Assembly (NCBI RefSeq): GCF_014642075.1
Contig: NZ_BMIK01000004.1
Span: 62,001 to 126,000, forward strand
DNA length: 64,000 bases
Reading direction: 5' to 3'
From: Parapedobacter defluvii
GTDB taxonomy: Bacteria; Bacteroidota; Bacteroidia; Sphingobacteriales; Sphingobacteriaceae
The notes under the pieces were generated by a model that was given only the letters and a program-made list of their open reading frames with translations, was not told the DNA's origin and ran no database searches. Both the position numbers and the translations under genes were made by a program. Shown in pieces: positions 51,722-60,602 of the stretch. How positions within the stretch are numbered: position 1 is the stretch's first letter; each line of letters opens with the position of its first letter.

Positions 51722-52717
51722 ATGGAAGCACTACTGACTGAACTAAACACAAAGGGCTATATCGATGAACCGATCGATCCTACGTTGGATCTGGTCGAGG
51801 AGATAAACAAACTCAAGAAAGAAAAAAATGCCGTGCTGCTGGCGCATTACTACCAGGAGCCGGAGATACAGGATATTGCCGACTACATTGGCGATAGCCT
51901 TGGGCTTTCGCAGCAGGCGGCCAAAACGGAGGCGGATGTCATCGTGTTTGCAGGGGTGCATTTCATGGCTGAAACTGCCAAGATCCTGTCTCCGCAAAAG
52001 AAAGTACTTCTTCCGGATCTGAAAGCCGGATGTTCGCTATCGGACAGCTGTCCGCCGCATCTGTTTGCGAAATTCAAAGAGAAATATCCGGATCATATTG
52101 CCATTACCTATGTGAATTGTACGGCTGAATTGAAAGCGCTTACGGATATTGTGTGTACGTCCAGCAATGCGGTACAGATTGTGGAAAGCTTGCCGAAAGA
52201 CCAAAAGATTATTTTCGGACCGGATAAGAACCTGGGGGATTACGTTAAAAAGAAGACAGGGCGTGATCTGGTACTTTGGAACGGTGCATGCATGGTGCAT
52301 GAAATTTTTTCACAGGAGCGCATTACTCAGTTAAGAAATGACTATCCGGAAGCCAAATTTATCGCGCACCCCGAATGTGAAAAAGAAATTTTAGACGCAG
52401 CTGATTACGTCGGTTCGACATCCGGATTACTGAAATACACGAAGGAGAACGACGCCAACGTGTTTATTGTGGCTACGGAGAGCGGTATTATCCATCAGAT
52501 GCAGAAAGCGAATCCGCAAAAGATATTCATACCGGCTCCGCCAAATAATGCGTGTGCCTGTAACGACTGTCCGTACATGAAGCTTAATACCCTGGAGAAG
52601 TTATATAATTGCATGAAATTTGAACTTCCGGAAGTGGATTTACCGGCGGATATCATTGAGCGGGCCAGACGGCCCATCGAGCGGATGTTGGAGATTTCAG
52701 AGCGATTGGGACTTTGA
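51722..52717 (+). CDS. nadA: Quinolinate synthase
   Basis: 331 residues. Condenses iminoaspartate with dihydroxyacetone phosphate to quinolinate using a [4Fe-4S] cluster. [65 protein letters not shown] and [14 protein letters not shown] carry the substrate- and cluster-binding residues. It pairs functionally with the divergent nadB. nadC is not in the window. Confidence 0.97.
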   Translation: MEALLTELNTKGYIDEPIDPTLDLVEEINKLKKEKNAVLLAHYYQEPEIQDIADYIGDSLGLSQQAAKTEADVIVFAGVHFMAETAKILSPQKKVLLPDLKAGCSLSDSCPPHLFAKFKEKYPDHIAITYVNCTAELKALTDIVCTSSNAVQIVESLPKDQKIIFGPDKNLGDYVKKKTGRDLVLWNGACMVHEIFSQERITQLRNDYPEAKFIAHPECEKEILDAADYVGSTSGLLKYTKENDANVFIVATESGIIHQMQKANPQKIFIPAPPNNACACNDCPYMKLNTLEKLYNCMKFELPEVDLPADIIERARRPIERMLEISERLGL

Positions 52718-52721
52718 TTAA

Positions 52722-52760
52722 ATTGATAGTTAATAGTTGATAATTGATAGTTAGATATTC
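52722..52760. repeat. Short 7-base repeat array
   Basis: TTGATAG, TTAATAG, TTGATAA and TTGATAG follow in register, just after the nadA stop. The unit is the reverse complement of the CTATCAA phase of the array at 24889-24992. Confidence 0.7.
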
Positions 52761-52791
52761 CTTCATCTTTCTTTTTTAAATACATAAAAAT

Positions 52792-53829
52792 ATGTTCGAA
52801 AACGCCGGGACGACGAATTTGGAGCAGTTGGGTGAATTCGGTCTGATCGATCACCTAACCAAATCGGTTGAACTGACTCAGGAAACGACAGATAAAGGGA
52901 TCGGTGACGATGCTGCGGTACTGGATTTTTCAGGGAAGAAGACGTTGGTATCTACGGATTTATTGCTGGAAGGTATCCATTTTGATTTGCGGTATGTGCC
53001 GCTTAAACATTTGGGTTATAAAGCCGTACAGGTAAACCTCAGTGATATTTATGCCATGAATGGCATGGCTTCGCAGATCACGTTTTCCATCGGTTTATCG
53101 AGTAAATTTCCATTGGATGCGGTGGAGGAATTGTACGCTGGTGCCCTATTGGCGTGCCGGAAATATGGCGTGGATCTGGTGGGAGGCGATACGTCTGCTT
53201 CCGCGCAGGGACTGGTGATCAGCGTTACCAGCATCGGCTACGCGAAGGAAACTGATGTAACCTACCGCAATGGCGCACAGGAAGGAGATTTAATCTGCGT
53301 ATCCGGCGATTTGGGTGGCGCATATGTGGGCTTGCAGCTGTTGGAGCGGGAAAAGCGTATTTTCTTGGAAAACCCGAATATCCAGCCCGATCTGGAAGGA
53401 AAAGATTACATCGTTGAAAGACAGCTGAAACCGGAAGCCCGCAAAGATATCGTTCAGCTGTTGGCTTCGTTGGATGTCAAACCGACGGCAATGATCGATG
53501 TTTCCGATGGATTGGCTTCGGAGGTATTGCACATTTGCCGGGAGTCTGAAAAAGGTTGCCGGTTGTACGAAGAAAAAATCCCGATCGATCCTATGACGTA
53601 TGATACAGCACGCGAATTCGGATTGGATCCAACTGTATGTGCACTAAGCGGCGGCGAGGATTATGAACTGCTTTTTACCGCCCGCCAATCGGATTATGAA
53701 AAGTTAAAAAGCCAACCGGATATCAGCATAATCGGGCACATAACGGAAGTATCTGCGGGCAGGGAATTGATATCCAAGTCGGGTAACGTACACCCCATTA
53801 AAGCGCAGGGTTGGAACGCTTTTGGATAG
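52792..53829 (+). CDS. thiL: Thiamine-monophosphate kinase
   Basis: 345 residues. Phosphorylates thiamine monophosphate to the active cofactor thiamine diphosphate. TDKGIGDDAAVLDF, LVSTDLLLEGIHFD, VQVNLSDIYAMNG, DLVGGDTSAS, IDVSDGLASE and CALSGGEDYELLFT are the ATP/Mg and substrate motifs of the PurM-like fold. The N-terminus carries a short ELGEFGLIDHLTK leader typical of Bacteroidota. The TPR gene starts 33 bases downstream. Confidence 0.95.
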   Translation: MFENAGTTNLEQLGEFGLIDHLTKSVELTQETTDKGIGDDAAVLDFSGKKTLVSTDLLLEGIHFDLRYVPLKHLGYKAVQVNLSDIYAMNGMASQITFSIGLSSKFPLDAVEELYAGALLACRKYGVDLVGGDTSASAQGLVISVTSIGYAKETDVTYRNGAQEGDLICVSGDLGGAYVGLQLLEREKRIFLENPNIQPDLEGKDYIVERQLKPEARKDIVQLLASLDVKPTAMIDVSDGLASEVLHICRESEKGCRLYEEKIPIDPMTYDTAREFGLDPTVCALSGGEDYELLFTARQSDYEKLKSQPDISIIGHITEVSAGRELISKSGNVHPIKAQGWNAFG

Positions 53830-53862
53830 GTGTTAGGGTGTGATATAAATAATTATAGCACG

Positions 53863-54678
53863 ATGATCGGAAAATTAGCAATCCTATACTTGTTTGCCAT
53901 TCTGCCGCTATCTGCGATCGGACAGACGTATAGTCAACGCTTTGACGAAGCATTGAATCAGCGTGATACCTCCCGGCAGAAGCAGTTGCTCCAAGAATGG
54001 AGGGCAAACAAACCGAAAGATGCAGATCTGCCTGTTGCGTATTTCAATTTCTTCAAGCAGCGCTATGAGGCGGAATCGGATCCGATGGTTAAAAATGAGT
54101 TTCTTTCAAAAGCTCTTTCCCATATTGATGCAGGTATAGCGGGTTTTCCGAACCGATTGGACATGCCCTTGCTCAAGATTGCCCTGTTGGGTGAAGCAGG
54201 TAGGTACGAAACGTATACCCAAACCATTCTTGCGGTATTGGACCGGAATGACGTGGTGACTGATGGATGGCTTTGGAAACGTGATGCTTCTTTGGTGGAT
54301 GCAACGGATTTTCTCCTGCAATACGTGGATAATTTCGTGGTGCAGCTCTATAACCTACAGGATGAGTCGCTGCACCCCTATATGGATCGGATTTCGACGC
54401 GGGTACTGCGTTCCTATCCAACGCATATACCCAGCCTGTCCAACCTAGCCATTACCGCATTATACCATAAGGACTACGAAAAAGGGATCGGCTACTTGGA
54501 AAAAAGCCTGTCTGTCGATTCGACCAATACCAGTGTACTCAGCAATTTGGCTTATGCCTACGGGCAGGTCGGCCAGACAGAAACCGCTATTGCGTATTAC
54601 CAGAAAGTCATTAAATACGGCGATGCGCAAACGCAGGATTATGCCAAAAAGCAGATCGAAAAGTTAGCAGGTAAATAA
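53863..54678 (+). CDS. Secreted TPR-repeat protein
   Basis: 271 residues from ATG 53863 (the open frame begins at 53830, but this ATG opens a signal peptide MIGKLAILYLFAILPLSAIG). Two recognisable TPR units near the C-terminus: PSLSNLAITALYHKDYEKGIGYLEKSLSVD and TSVLSNLAYAYGQVGQTETAIAYYQKVIKYG. Protein-protein scaffold in the periplasm is the likely role; the partner is unknown. Probably cotranscribed with thiL. Confidence 0.8.
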   Translation: MIGKLAILYLFAILPLSAIGQTYSQRFDEALNQRDTSRQKQLLQEWRANKPKDADLPVAYFNFFKQRYEAESDPMVKNEFLSKALSHIDAGIAGFPNRLDMPLLKIALLGEAGRYETYTQTILAVLDRNDVVTDGWLWKRDASLVDATDFLLQYVDNFVVQLYNLQDESLHPYMDRISTRVLRSYPTHIPSLSNLAITALYHKDYEKGIGYLEKSLSVDSTNTSVLSNLAYAYGQVGQTETAIAYYQKVIKYGDAQTQDYAKKQIEKLAGK

Positions 54679-54702
54679 CCCAGCGAAACCATATCAAATC
54701 GT

Positions 54703-54734
54703 ACACGTATAAAAATTATAAATTTAATACGTGT
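54703..54734. promoter_or_regulatory. Inverted repeat before the toxin-antitoxin pair
   Basis: ACACGTAT (54703-54710) and ATACGTGT (54727-54734) are perfect inverted copies around a 16-base AT-only centre, followed by five T. It may be the operator of the pair or a weak terminator of the thiL operon. Confidence 0.5.
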
Positions 54735-54750
54735 TTTTATGTTCGTTTTG

Positions 54751-54758
54751 TATTTTTG
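54751..54758 (+). promoter_or_regulatory. -7 box of the toxin-antitoxin pair
   Basis: TATTTTTG, ending 9 bases before ATG 54768 and 17 bases after the inverted repeat. Confidence 0.5.
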
Positions 54759-54767
54759 TTAGGAATT

Positions 54768-55031
54768 ATGGAGGATGACACGATGAATACGAAACTCACG
54801 TTAACCATTGAACGATCGGTTATTGAAAAAGCAAAAAAATATGCGCGTAAAAGAGAAAGAAGTCTCTCTGATTTGATAACCAATTATTTGAAAGCATTGA
54901 CTAACGAAGAAACACCCCTTGAAGATGAATTAACGCCAACTGTTAAATCATTAAGAGGGTCATTTAAACTTCCCAAAAATTTCGATTATAAAAAGGAACT
55001 TGTGGATCGTCTATCAGAGAAATATTTGTGA
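54768..55031 (+). CDS. DUF6364-type antitoxin
   Basis: 87 residues (ATG 54768; ATG 54783 is an alternative that starts MNTKLTLTIERS). A ribbon-helix-helix-like N-terminus, KLTLTIERSVIEKAKKYARKRERSLSDLITNYLKAL, would bind DNA; the C-terminus (SLRGSFKLPKNFDYKKEL) would bind the toxin. It is AT-richer than its neighbours. The stop and the toxin ATG share one base, the usual coupling of such pairs. Confidence 0.8.
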   Translation: MEDDTMNTKLTLTIERSVIEKAKKYARKRERSLSDLITNYLKALTNEETPLEDELTPTVKSLRGSFKLPKNFDYKKELVDRLSEKYL

Positions 55032-55444
55032 TGGATAACGTTTTAATTGATACGGACGTCATTCTTGATTTCTTTTTTGATAGAGAACCTTTTTCGGCGG
55101 ATGCTTCAAAAATTCTTAGCCTGTGTGAAAAAGGGAACGTGATAGGCTTTGTAACACCCGTACTGATCAGCAATGTCTATTACTTACTCAGAAAAACGGC
55201 TAAACACGAAAAAGTCATTGCACATTTAAAAATGCTGTTGAATATCGTACATGTTGCTATGATAAGCAGACAAGTCGTTTTGGATGCGTTAAATTCTGAT
55301 TTTAAAGATTTTGAAGATGCTTTACAGAATTTTTCCGCCCAAAACGAAGAAGAAATCAAGATAATCGTTACCCGAAATATCAAAGATTATAAATCAAGTA
55401 ATTTATCTGTAATGACACCGGAAACCTACCTGAAAAGTCGCTGA
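55031..55444 (+). CDS. PIN-domain toxin (VapC-like)
   Basis: 137 residues from ATG 55031. NVLIDTDVILDFFFDREPF gives the first conserved Asp, LISNVYYLL the Asn/helix region, and DFKDFEDALQNFSAQ the Asp-Glu-Asp set of PIN endoribonucleases; IIVTRNIKDY is the last typical strand. Likely an RNase neutralised by the upstream antitoxin. It ends 5 bases before the convergent acnA stop. AT-rich and probably a recent arrival. Confidence 0.85.
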   Translation: MDNVLIDTDVILDFFFDREPFSADASKILSLCEKGNVIGFVTPVLISNVYYLLRKTAKHEKVIAHLKMLLNIVHVAMISRQVVLDALNSDFKDFEDALQNFSAQNEEEIKIIVTRNIKDYKSSNLSVMTPETYLKSR

Positions 55445-55449
55445 ATTAC

Positions 55450-58173
55450 CTACTTCTTCAAAAATCCCCGTAACACATATTGCAAGATACCCCCGTGCTG
55501 GTAATATTCAATTTCAATGGCCGAATCAAATCTTGCTTTTGATTGGAAAGTTACCGTTTGTCCATTGGATTTTGTAGCGACGACCTCAAGCAGTTTATGT
55601 GGTTTCAGACCCTCGGAAATACCATGGATCGTAAACTGTTCCGTACCGTCCAAACCCAGGGACTCTGCGTTTTCTCCTGCCGGAAATTCGAGGGGAATGA
55701 CACCCATACCTACCAGGTTGCTCCGGTGTATGCGTTCAAAACTTTCCGCAATCACTGCTTTTATTCCCAATAGATTAGCACCTTTTGCCGCCCAATCGCG
55801 TGAGGAACCGCTTCCGTATTCTTTTCCCGCCAATACAATCAAAGGTGTTTGGTTCTCGGCATATTTCATTGCTGCGTCGTACACCGAAAGTGTTTCACCC
55901 GTGGGAAAGTAGGTGGTGTATCCACCTTCTTTTTCGGTAATCCGGTTCCGGATGCGCACATTGGCAAAGGTACCCCGCATCATCACTTCGTGGTTTCCAC
56001 GGCGTGATCCGTACGAATTAAAGTCCTTGGGATCCACGCCCTTTGAAATGAGGTATCGGCCTGCGGCAGAATCGGGTTTAAACGACCCGGCCGGTGAAAT
56101 GTGGTCGGTCGTAACTGAATCGCCCAAGTATAAGAGGACCTTGGCGTTGTTTATATCCTGCGCGGGCACCGGTTCGCTGCTTATATTTTTGAAGAAAGGA
56201 GCTTCCTGTACATAGGTGGATTGCTCGTTCCATTCAAAATTTTTGCCCTGCGGGGCTGTCAGTTTTTTCCAGTCGTCGCCACCGTCAAAAATAACGTCAT
56301 ATACCTCTTTGAAGTCGGATGTACGCATGCATTGATTGATGGTATCGACGATTTCCTGCTGCGTAGGCCAGATATCACGCAGGTAAACCGGATTGCCATT
56401 GGGATCGTAACTCAGGGGATCGTTGAGCAGGTCCACATCCACGCGGCCAACCAATGCATAGGCAACGACGAGCATCGGTGACATGAGGAAATTCATTTTT
56501 ACCTGGGGATGTACACGGGCTTCGAAATTCCGGTTGCCCGACAGGACAGAGGCAACCACGAGGTCTCCTTTGTCCACCGCTTCCGCGATGTGCGGAGGCA
56601 GGGGTCCGCTGTTCCCGATGCAGGAGGTACACCCATACCCCACGGTGTGAAAACGCAGTGCCTCCAGGTCTTCCAGTAGATTGGCGCGCTGCAGGTATTC
56701 GGTCACGACTTTGGATCCTGGAGCCAAGCTGGTTTTTACCCAGGATTTGGTACGGATGCCTCGTGCTACGGCTTTCCGTGCCACGAGACCGGCACCCACC
56801 ATAACTGCCGGATTGGACGTGTTGGTACAACTCGTGATGGCGGCGATGACGATGCTGCCGTCACTCAATACATACTCCTGATTTTTGATCTTGATGCGTA
56901 CGGAACGGATGTCCTCGTTTTCAACTTTTATGGCCGAGTCAGTATGGCGGCTTTCGTAGGTAAATTCGCTGCCCGACCCACCTTCGTAGAGCCATGCTTG
57001 TTCCTGCCGTTGTTTAACGGGGACGTAGTTGCGGCGATATTCTTTTTCAAGGAGGAGCGAGAATTGCGACGCAAAATCCCTTACCAATATTTTATCCTGC
57101 GGCCGTTTCGGTCCGGATACTGTGGGTTCCAGTGTGTCCAGGTTCAGTTCCAGCACATCGGAATATTCGATGTGCTCATTGCCCGTGCGCCACAGTAAAT
57201 TATCCTTGCAATAGGTTTCCACCAGGGATATCTGTTCTTCCGAACGATTGGTGCGCCGCATGTATTCAAGCGTCTGGTTGTCGATGGGGAAATACGTAAC
57301 AGTGCAGCCAAACTCCGGCGACATATTGGAAATGGTGGCGCGGTCTGTAACGCTGAGGGAGTCCAAGGCGTCGCCAAATACTTCCACAAACTTTCCGACC
57401 ACGCCGTAGTCGCGCAACAGTTTGGTAATGGTGAGCACCATATCGGTTGCGGTGCAACCCGGAGGAATTTTTCCCGTCAGCTTCAGTCCGATGACCTGCG
57501 GGCAGGTGAAATAGATCGGTTGGCCGAGCATGGCTGCCTCGGCTTCGATACCCCCTACTCCCCAAGCAATGACGCCGATTCCGTTGACCATGGGCGTATG
57601 GGAATCGGTTCCCACCAACGTATCGGGAAAGGCCCATCCGTCGCGTGCAATGACGCCCTTTGCCAGGTATTCCAGGTTCACCTGGTGGCAGATACCCATA
57701 CCGGGAGGTACGACCGTGAAATTATCCAGTGCCTGCTGTCCCCATTTGAGCAGTTCATAACGTTCGGCATTGCGTTCGTACTCCAATCCGACGTTGTTCA
57801 GGTAGGCATAGTTAGTACCGAAATAATCGACCTGTACGGAGTGATCGATGACCAAATCAACGGGAATAGCCGGATTAATTTTACTTCCATCTCCGCCTTT
57901 CCGGATTACCTCTGCCCGGATGGAGGCCATGTCGACAACGGCCGGCACACCGGTGAAATCCTGCATCAGTACGCGGGCCGGTTTGAACGGTATTTCCTTG
58001 TCGGTTCCGGCGGGATTCCAATTTACCAATGTATCCAGGTGTTCGTCCGTGATTGCGAAGCCGTCATGGTTGCGCAAGACATTTTCGAGTAGTATGCGGA
58101 TTGAAAAAGGGAGCTTACCAATTTTCTGGTTTTCTTCTTCCAACTTTTTCAGCGAAGCTATTTGATAGTCCAT
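55450..58173 (-). CDS. acnA: Aconitate hydratase A
   Basis: 907 residues, the AcnA/IRP1 type. Isomerises citrate and isocitrate in the TCA cycle via a [4Fe-4S] cluster. AITSCTNTSNPAVMVGAGLVARKA and FHTVGYGCTSCIGNSGPL supply the three cluster cysteines; GTDSHTPMVNGIGVIAWGVGG, LAGKEYGSGSSRDWAAKG and SFERIHRSNLVGMGVIPL line the active site. Single gene; I saw no promoter matching the consensus. Confidence 0.97.
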   Translation of the reverse strand: MDYQIASLKKLEEENQKIGKLPFSIRILLENVLRNHDGFAITDEHLDTLVNWNPAGTDKEIPFKPARVLMQDFTGVPAVVDMASIRAEVIRKGGDGSKINPAIPVDLVIDHSVQVDYFGTNYAYLNNVGLEYERNAERYELLKWGQQALDNFTVVPPGMGICHQVNLEYLAKGVIARDGWAFPDTLVGTDSHTPMVNGIGVIAWGVGGIEAEAAMLGQPIYFTCPQVIGLKLTGKIPPGCTATDMVLTITKLLRDYGVVGKFVEVFGDALDSLSVTDRATISNMSPEFGCTVTYFPIDNQTLEYMRRTNRSEEQISLVETYCKDNLLWRTGNEHIEYSDVLELNLDTLEPTVSGPKRPQDKILVRDFASQFSLLLEKEYRRNYVPVKQRQEQAWLYEGGSGSEFTYESRHTDSAIKVENEDIRSVRIKIKNQEYVLSDGSIVIAAITSCTNTSNPAVMVGAGLVARKAVARGIRTKSWVKTSLAPGSKVVTEYLQRANLLEDLEALRFHTVGYGCTSCIGNSGPLPPHIAEAVDKGDLVVASVLSGNRNFEARVHPQVKMNFLMSPMLVVAYALVGRVDVDLLNDPLSYDPNGNPVYLRDIWPTQQEIVDTINQCMRTSDFKEVYDVIFDGGDDWKKLTAPQGKNFEWNEQSTYVQEAPFFKNISSEPVPAQDINNAKVLLYLGDSVTTDHISPAGSFKPDSAAGRYLISKGVDPKDFNSYGSRRGNHEVMMRGTFANVRIRNRITEKEGGYTTYFPTGETLSVYDAAMKYAENQTPLIVLAGKEYGSGSSRDWAAKGANLLGIKAVIAESFERIHRSNLVGMGVIPLEFPAGENAESLGLDGTEQFTIHGISEGLKPHKLLEVVATKSNGQTVTFQSKARFDSAIEIEYYQHGGILQYVLRGFLKK

Positions 58174-58208
58174 GATGTTTAGTTAGCGTTATCAATAATT
58201 TACTATTC

Positions 58209-58688
58209 TTACCACAAATTGATCATCCATATGAATCCCAGCCAAAGCAGGTAGACGAAAAGGAACGTGAGCAATAGGAAGACTGCCAATAGGATGATCA
58301 GTATATTGGCGCCGTTTCCCTGGTGTTTACCTTCATAGTAGTATTCGTTAAGCAGTATAATGTTCTTCTTATTTGCTTTGAAAAAGAAATCAAAGATATT
58401 GCCAAGGACCGGGATCGCGCCGATGGTTAAATCAATAATGACATTGATTAACATCAGCATCACCAGTTTTCTACTTGCACCGTGACGCCACATGACCAGT
58501 ACCAGGTAAAAGGCGATGAAGAATCCGATGAGATCTCCCAGGAATGGAACCAAGTTGATAAGCGGATCCAAACCGAAACGGAACCGCGTGCCCTTTAGAC
58601 GGAATTTATCGTCCATCAACCAAGCTAAGCGTTCGGTCCAAGCCAGATCCCTTTGTAAGCGACTACCTATTTCCCGATGCGTTTGCAT
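58209..58688 (-). CDS. DUF4112 membrane protein
   Basis: 159 residues. ERLAWLMDDKFRLKGTRFRFGLDPLINLVPFLGDL is the DUF4112 signature; three membrane segments follow (about 50-72, 80-104 and 128-155). ANKKNIILLNEYY lies in the cytoplasmic loop. Function unknown. It lies 35 bases upstream of acnA on the same strand and is divergent from csp. Confidence 0.85.
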   Translation of the reverse strand: MQTHREIGSRLQRDLAWTERLAWLMDDKFRLKGTRFRFGLDPLINLVPFLGDLIGFFIAFYLVLVMWRHGASRKLVMLMLINVIIDLTIGAIPVLGNIFDFFFKANKKNIILLNEYYYEGKHQGNGANILIILLAVFLLLTFLFVYLLWLGFIWMINLW

Positions 58689-58777
58689 GTCAGCGTGATG
58701 TGCTAAAATAGCGAAAAAAAATGACAGTTAACTACCTAATGGCTAAATGTATGCTATTCTATTGTAAATATTTTTGC

Positions 58778-58807
58778 TTGGTTTACAAATAATTATACAT
58801 ACATTTG
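58778..58807 (+). promoter_or_regulatory. Promoter of the cold-shock gene
   Basis: TTG (58778-58780), 19 bases, TACATTTG (58800-58807). Leader of roughly 25 AT-rich bases to ATG 58837. Confidence 0.6.
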
Positions 58808-58836
58808 AGTTTTATTATTTTTAATTTTTCAATACA

Positions 58837-59028
58837 ATGGCAGAAGGAGTAGTTAAATTCTTCAATGAAACCAAAGGTTTTGGTTTTATCGTCCCCAACT
58901 CTGGTGAAAGTGAAATTTTCGTTCACTCATCGGGTCTTATCGACAAAATCCGCGAAAATGACAATGTTTCGTACGATGTTGAACAAGGCAGAAAAGGTTT
59001 AAATGCGGTAAATGTTAAGGTAATCTAG
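58837..59028 (+). CDS. Cold-shock domain protein
   Basis: 63 residues, one OB-fold. RNP1-like KGFGFIVP and RNP2-like EIFVHSS bind single-stranded nucleic acid. Slightly shorter than E. coli CspA, as usual in Bacteroidota. Own promoter and strong terminator, so a single-gene transcript. Whether it is cold-induced cannot be told. Confidence 0.95.
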   Translation: MAEGVVKFFNETKGFGFIVPNSGESEIFVHSSGLIDKIRENDNVSYDVEQGRKGLNAVNVKVI

Positions 59029-59061
59029 GTATTATTTTTCAACTATATTTATTGTATTTCG

Positions 59062-59089
59062 CCGGCTATCATTGATAGCCGGTTTTTTT
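59062..59089 (+). terminator. Terminator of the cold-shock gene
   Basis: CCGGCTATC (59062-59070), loop ATT, GATAGCCGG (59074-59082) and seven T. Perfect nine-pair stem. Confidence 0.92.
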
Positions 59090-59111
59090 GTGGCAGTTGT
59101 TAATGCCACTT

Positions 59112-59200
59112 ATGGTCACTGATTATCTGTGAACATTTGTGCATCCGTGGCGATTCTTGTTTATCACGGATGCATGGATACCTATTGATTATCTGTGGAC
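59112..59200. repeat. ATCCGTG/ATCTGTG-type dispersed repeat, copy 2
   Basis: ATTATCTGTGAACATTTGTG, CATCCGTGGCGA, ATCACGGATGCATG and ATTATCTGTGGACATTTGCG recur. It overlaps the last codons of the AI-2E-type gene (stop 59182). Related to 37170-37262. Confidence 0.65.
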
Positions 59201-60264
59201 ATTTGCGTATCGCTATCACCGATGAGGTTTCCATAGGGTTTCAGGGAATCCACATGGTCGAAAATTACTTTTGCAACACCCAGGAAGGGTACAAATAGAA
59301 TCATACCGGCTACATTCCAGACCAAACTGCCCAATAGAAGAGCCATAATGGTAAACAATGCATTCAGCTGTATTTTACTACCCGTGATCTTTGGGGTGAG
59401 TATGTAACTGTCTATCTGCTGCATGACAATAAAAAAAATAGCCACGATCGTTGGGGTAAGCAGTGAATCACGGGTAATGAGGGTATAAAGTACGACAACG
59501 GAACTGCCGGCTACGGAGCCGATATAGGGAATAATGTTGATGAAGGCAACCATCACGCCAAAGAATAGGGCATTTTCAATACCGATGATCATCAGACCAA
59601 TTGTGTTAACAACAGAGAAGATAAGTGCTACGGAAAATACACCGGCTAAATAAGCACTGGCCACAGCTGCCGTTTTGTCTACAATGTCTTGAGCTTCCGT
59701 TACGCGCTCTTTGCCGGCATAATAGGAAACAAGCGAAAGCACAAAATTTTTGATCCGTCGCCGATAGATCAGTAACAGGACAGAATAGGCGGTAATGATC
59801 AGTACGTGTACCAAAAAAGAAAGGATGGATCGAAAGACATTGCCGATAAATTTTCCGGACAAGTCTGATATACCCGCTATCTGGCTTTGAAGGTATTCTT
59901 TCTGTTTGGCAACGGGCAATTGAAAATGTTCGGAAATAAAGTCGTGCCCCGAATTGAGCATTTCGTTAAGTTTGTTACCGATTACAGGCAGATCTTTCCC
60001 CAACGCGATCAATTGAACATATAACAAATAACCGACGGCGAGCAATAGCATGAGGGTCAGAAGCACGCAGATGACTGCCGCCAATGCCCGGGGAACGTGA
60101 TGCCGCTCTAACCGTTTACAAACCGGAACCAAGAGCATTGCCATCATTCCGCCAATGGCTACCGGGATGAGAAATGGTTTTGCAAAATAAAGTATGGCAA
60201 AGACCAATACAATGAAGAGCAGAACTTGATTAAACCGCGCAATGGGGTTACTTTTCGTTGGCAT
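59182..60264 (-). CDS. AI-2E-family transporter (PF01594)
   Basis: 360 residues, about eight membrane segments. NINIIPYIGSVAGSSVVVL-type text (VAFINIIPYIGSVAG), QQIDSYILTPKITGSKIQLNALFTIMALLLGSLVWNVAGMILFVPFLGVAK is the conserved C-terminal block. Members export autoinducer-2 or act as sodium/proton antiporters; substrate open. The last residues (DTQMSTDNQ) are encoded by a dispersed repeat. Starts one base into the pterin dehydratase stop. Confidence 0.88.
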   Translation of the reverse strand: MPTKSNPIARFNQVLLFIVLVFAILYFAKPFLIPVAIGGMMAMLLVPVCKRLERHHVPRALAAVICVLLTLMLLLAVGYLLYVQLIALGKDLPVIGNKLNEMLNSGHDFISEHFQLPVAKQKEYLQSQIAGISDLSGKFIGNVFRSILSFLVHVLIITAYSVLLLIYRRRIKNFVLSLVSYYAGKERVTEAQDIVDKTAAVASAYLAGVFSVALIFSVVNTIGLMIIGIENALFFGVMVAFINIIPYIGSVAGSSVVVLYTLITRDSLLTPTIVAIFFIVMQQIDSYILTPKITGSKIQLNALFTIMALLLGSLVWNVAGMILFVPFLGVAKVIFDHVDSLKPYGNLIGDSDTQMSTDNQ

Positions 60265-60494
60265 TACCGTAGATCATCTATCGCTCTTGCGAGTTTCCGG
60301 TCTTTTTCGGTCACCGTATCACCTGCGTCGTGCGTAGTCAACCAGATTTCTACCTTATTCCAGGTATTGGTCCACGTGGGATGATGATTGTGCTGTTCGG
60401 CCAGTAGAGCGACCCGGGTCATAAAAGCAAATGCTTCGGAAAAATCGCGAAAAGTGAACGATTGATAAAGCCTGTTGTTTTCTTCATTCCACAT
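60264..60494 (-). CDS. Pterin-4a-carbinolamine dehydratase
   Basis: 76 residues, somewhat short for the family. FSEAFAFMTRVALLAEQHNHHPTWTNTWNKVEIWLTTHDAGD contains the HNHHPTW active-site motif. Regenerates pterin cofactor after aromatic amino acid hydroxylation, or acts in other pterin chemistry. No hydroxylase is nearby. It overlaps the permease gene by one base. Confidence 0.9.
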   Translation of the reverse strand: MWNEENNRLYQSFTFRDFSEAFAFMTRVALLAEQHNHHPTWTNTWNKVEIWLTTHDAGDTVTEKDRKLARAIDDLR

Positions 60495-60602
60495 GGGCGT
60501 ACGGATGGGTTGTTAAAATACTTATCTTTAAAACAAACAAGGGCGGATTTTGTTTGGACGATTGTTTTATCAACAGGCACCGCATTTCAACGAACAATTT
60601 GG

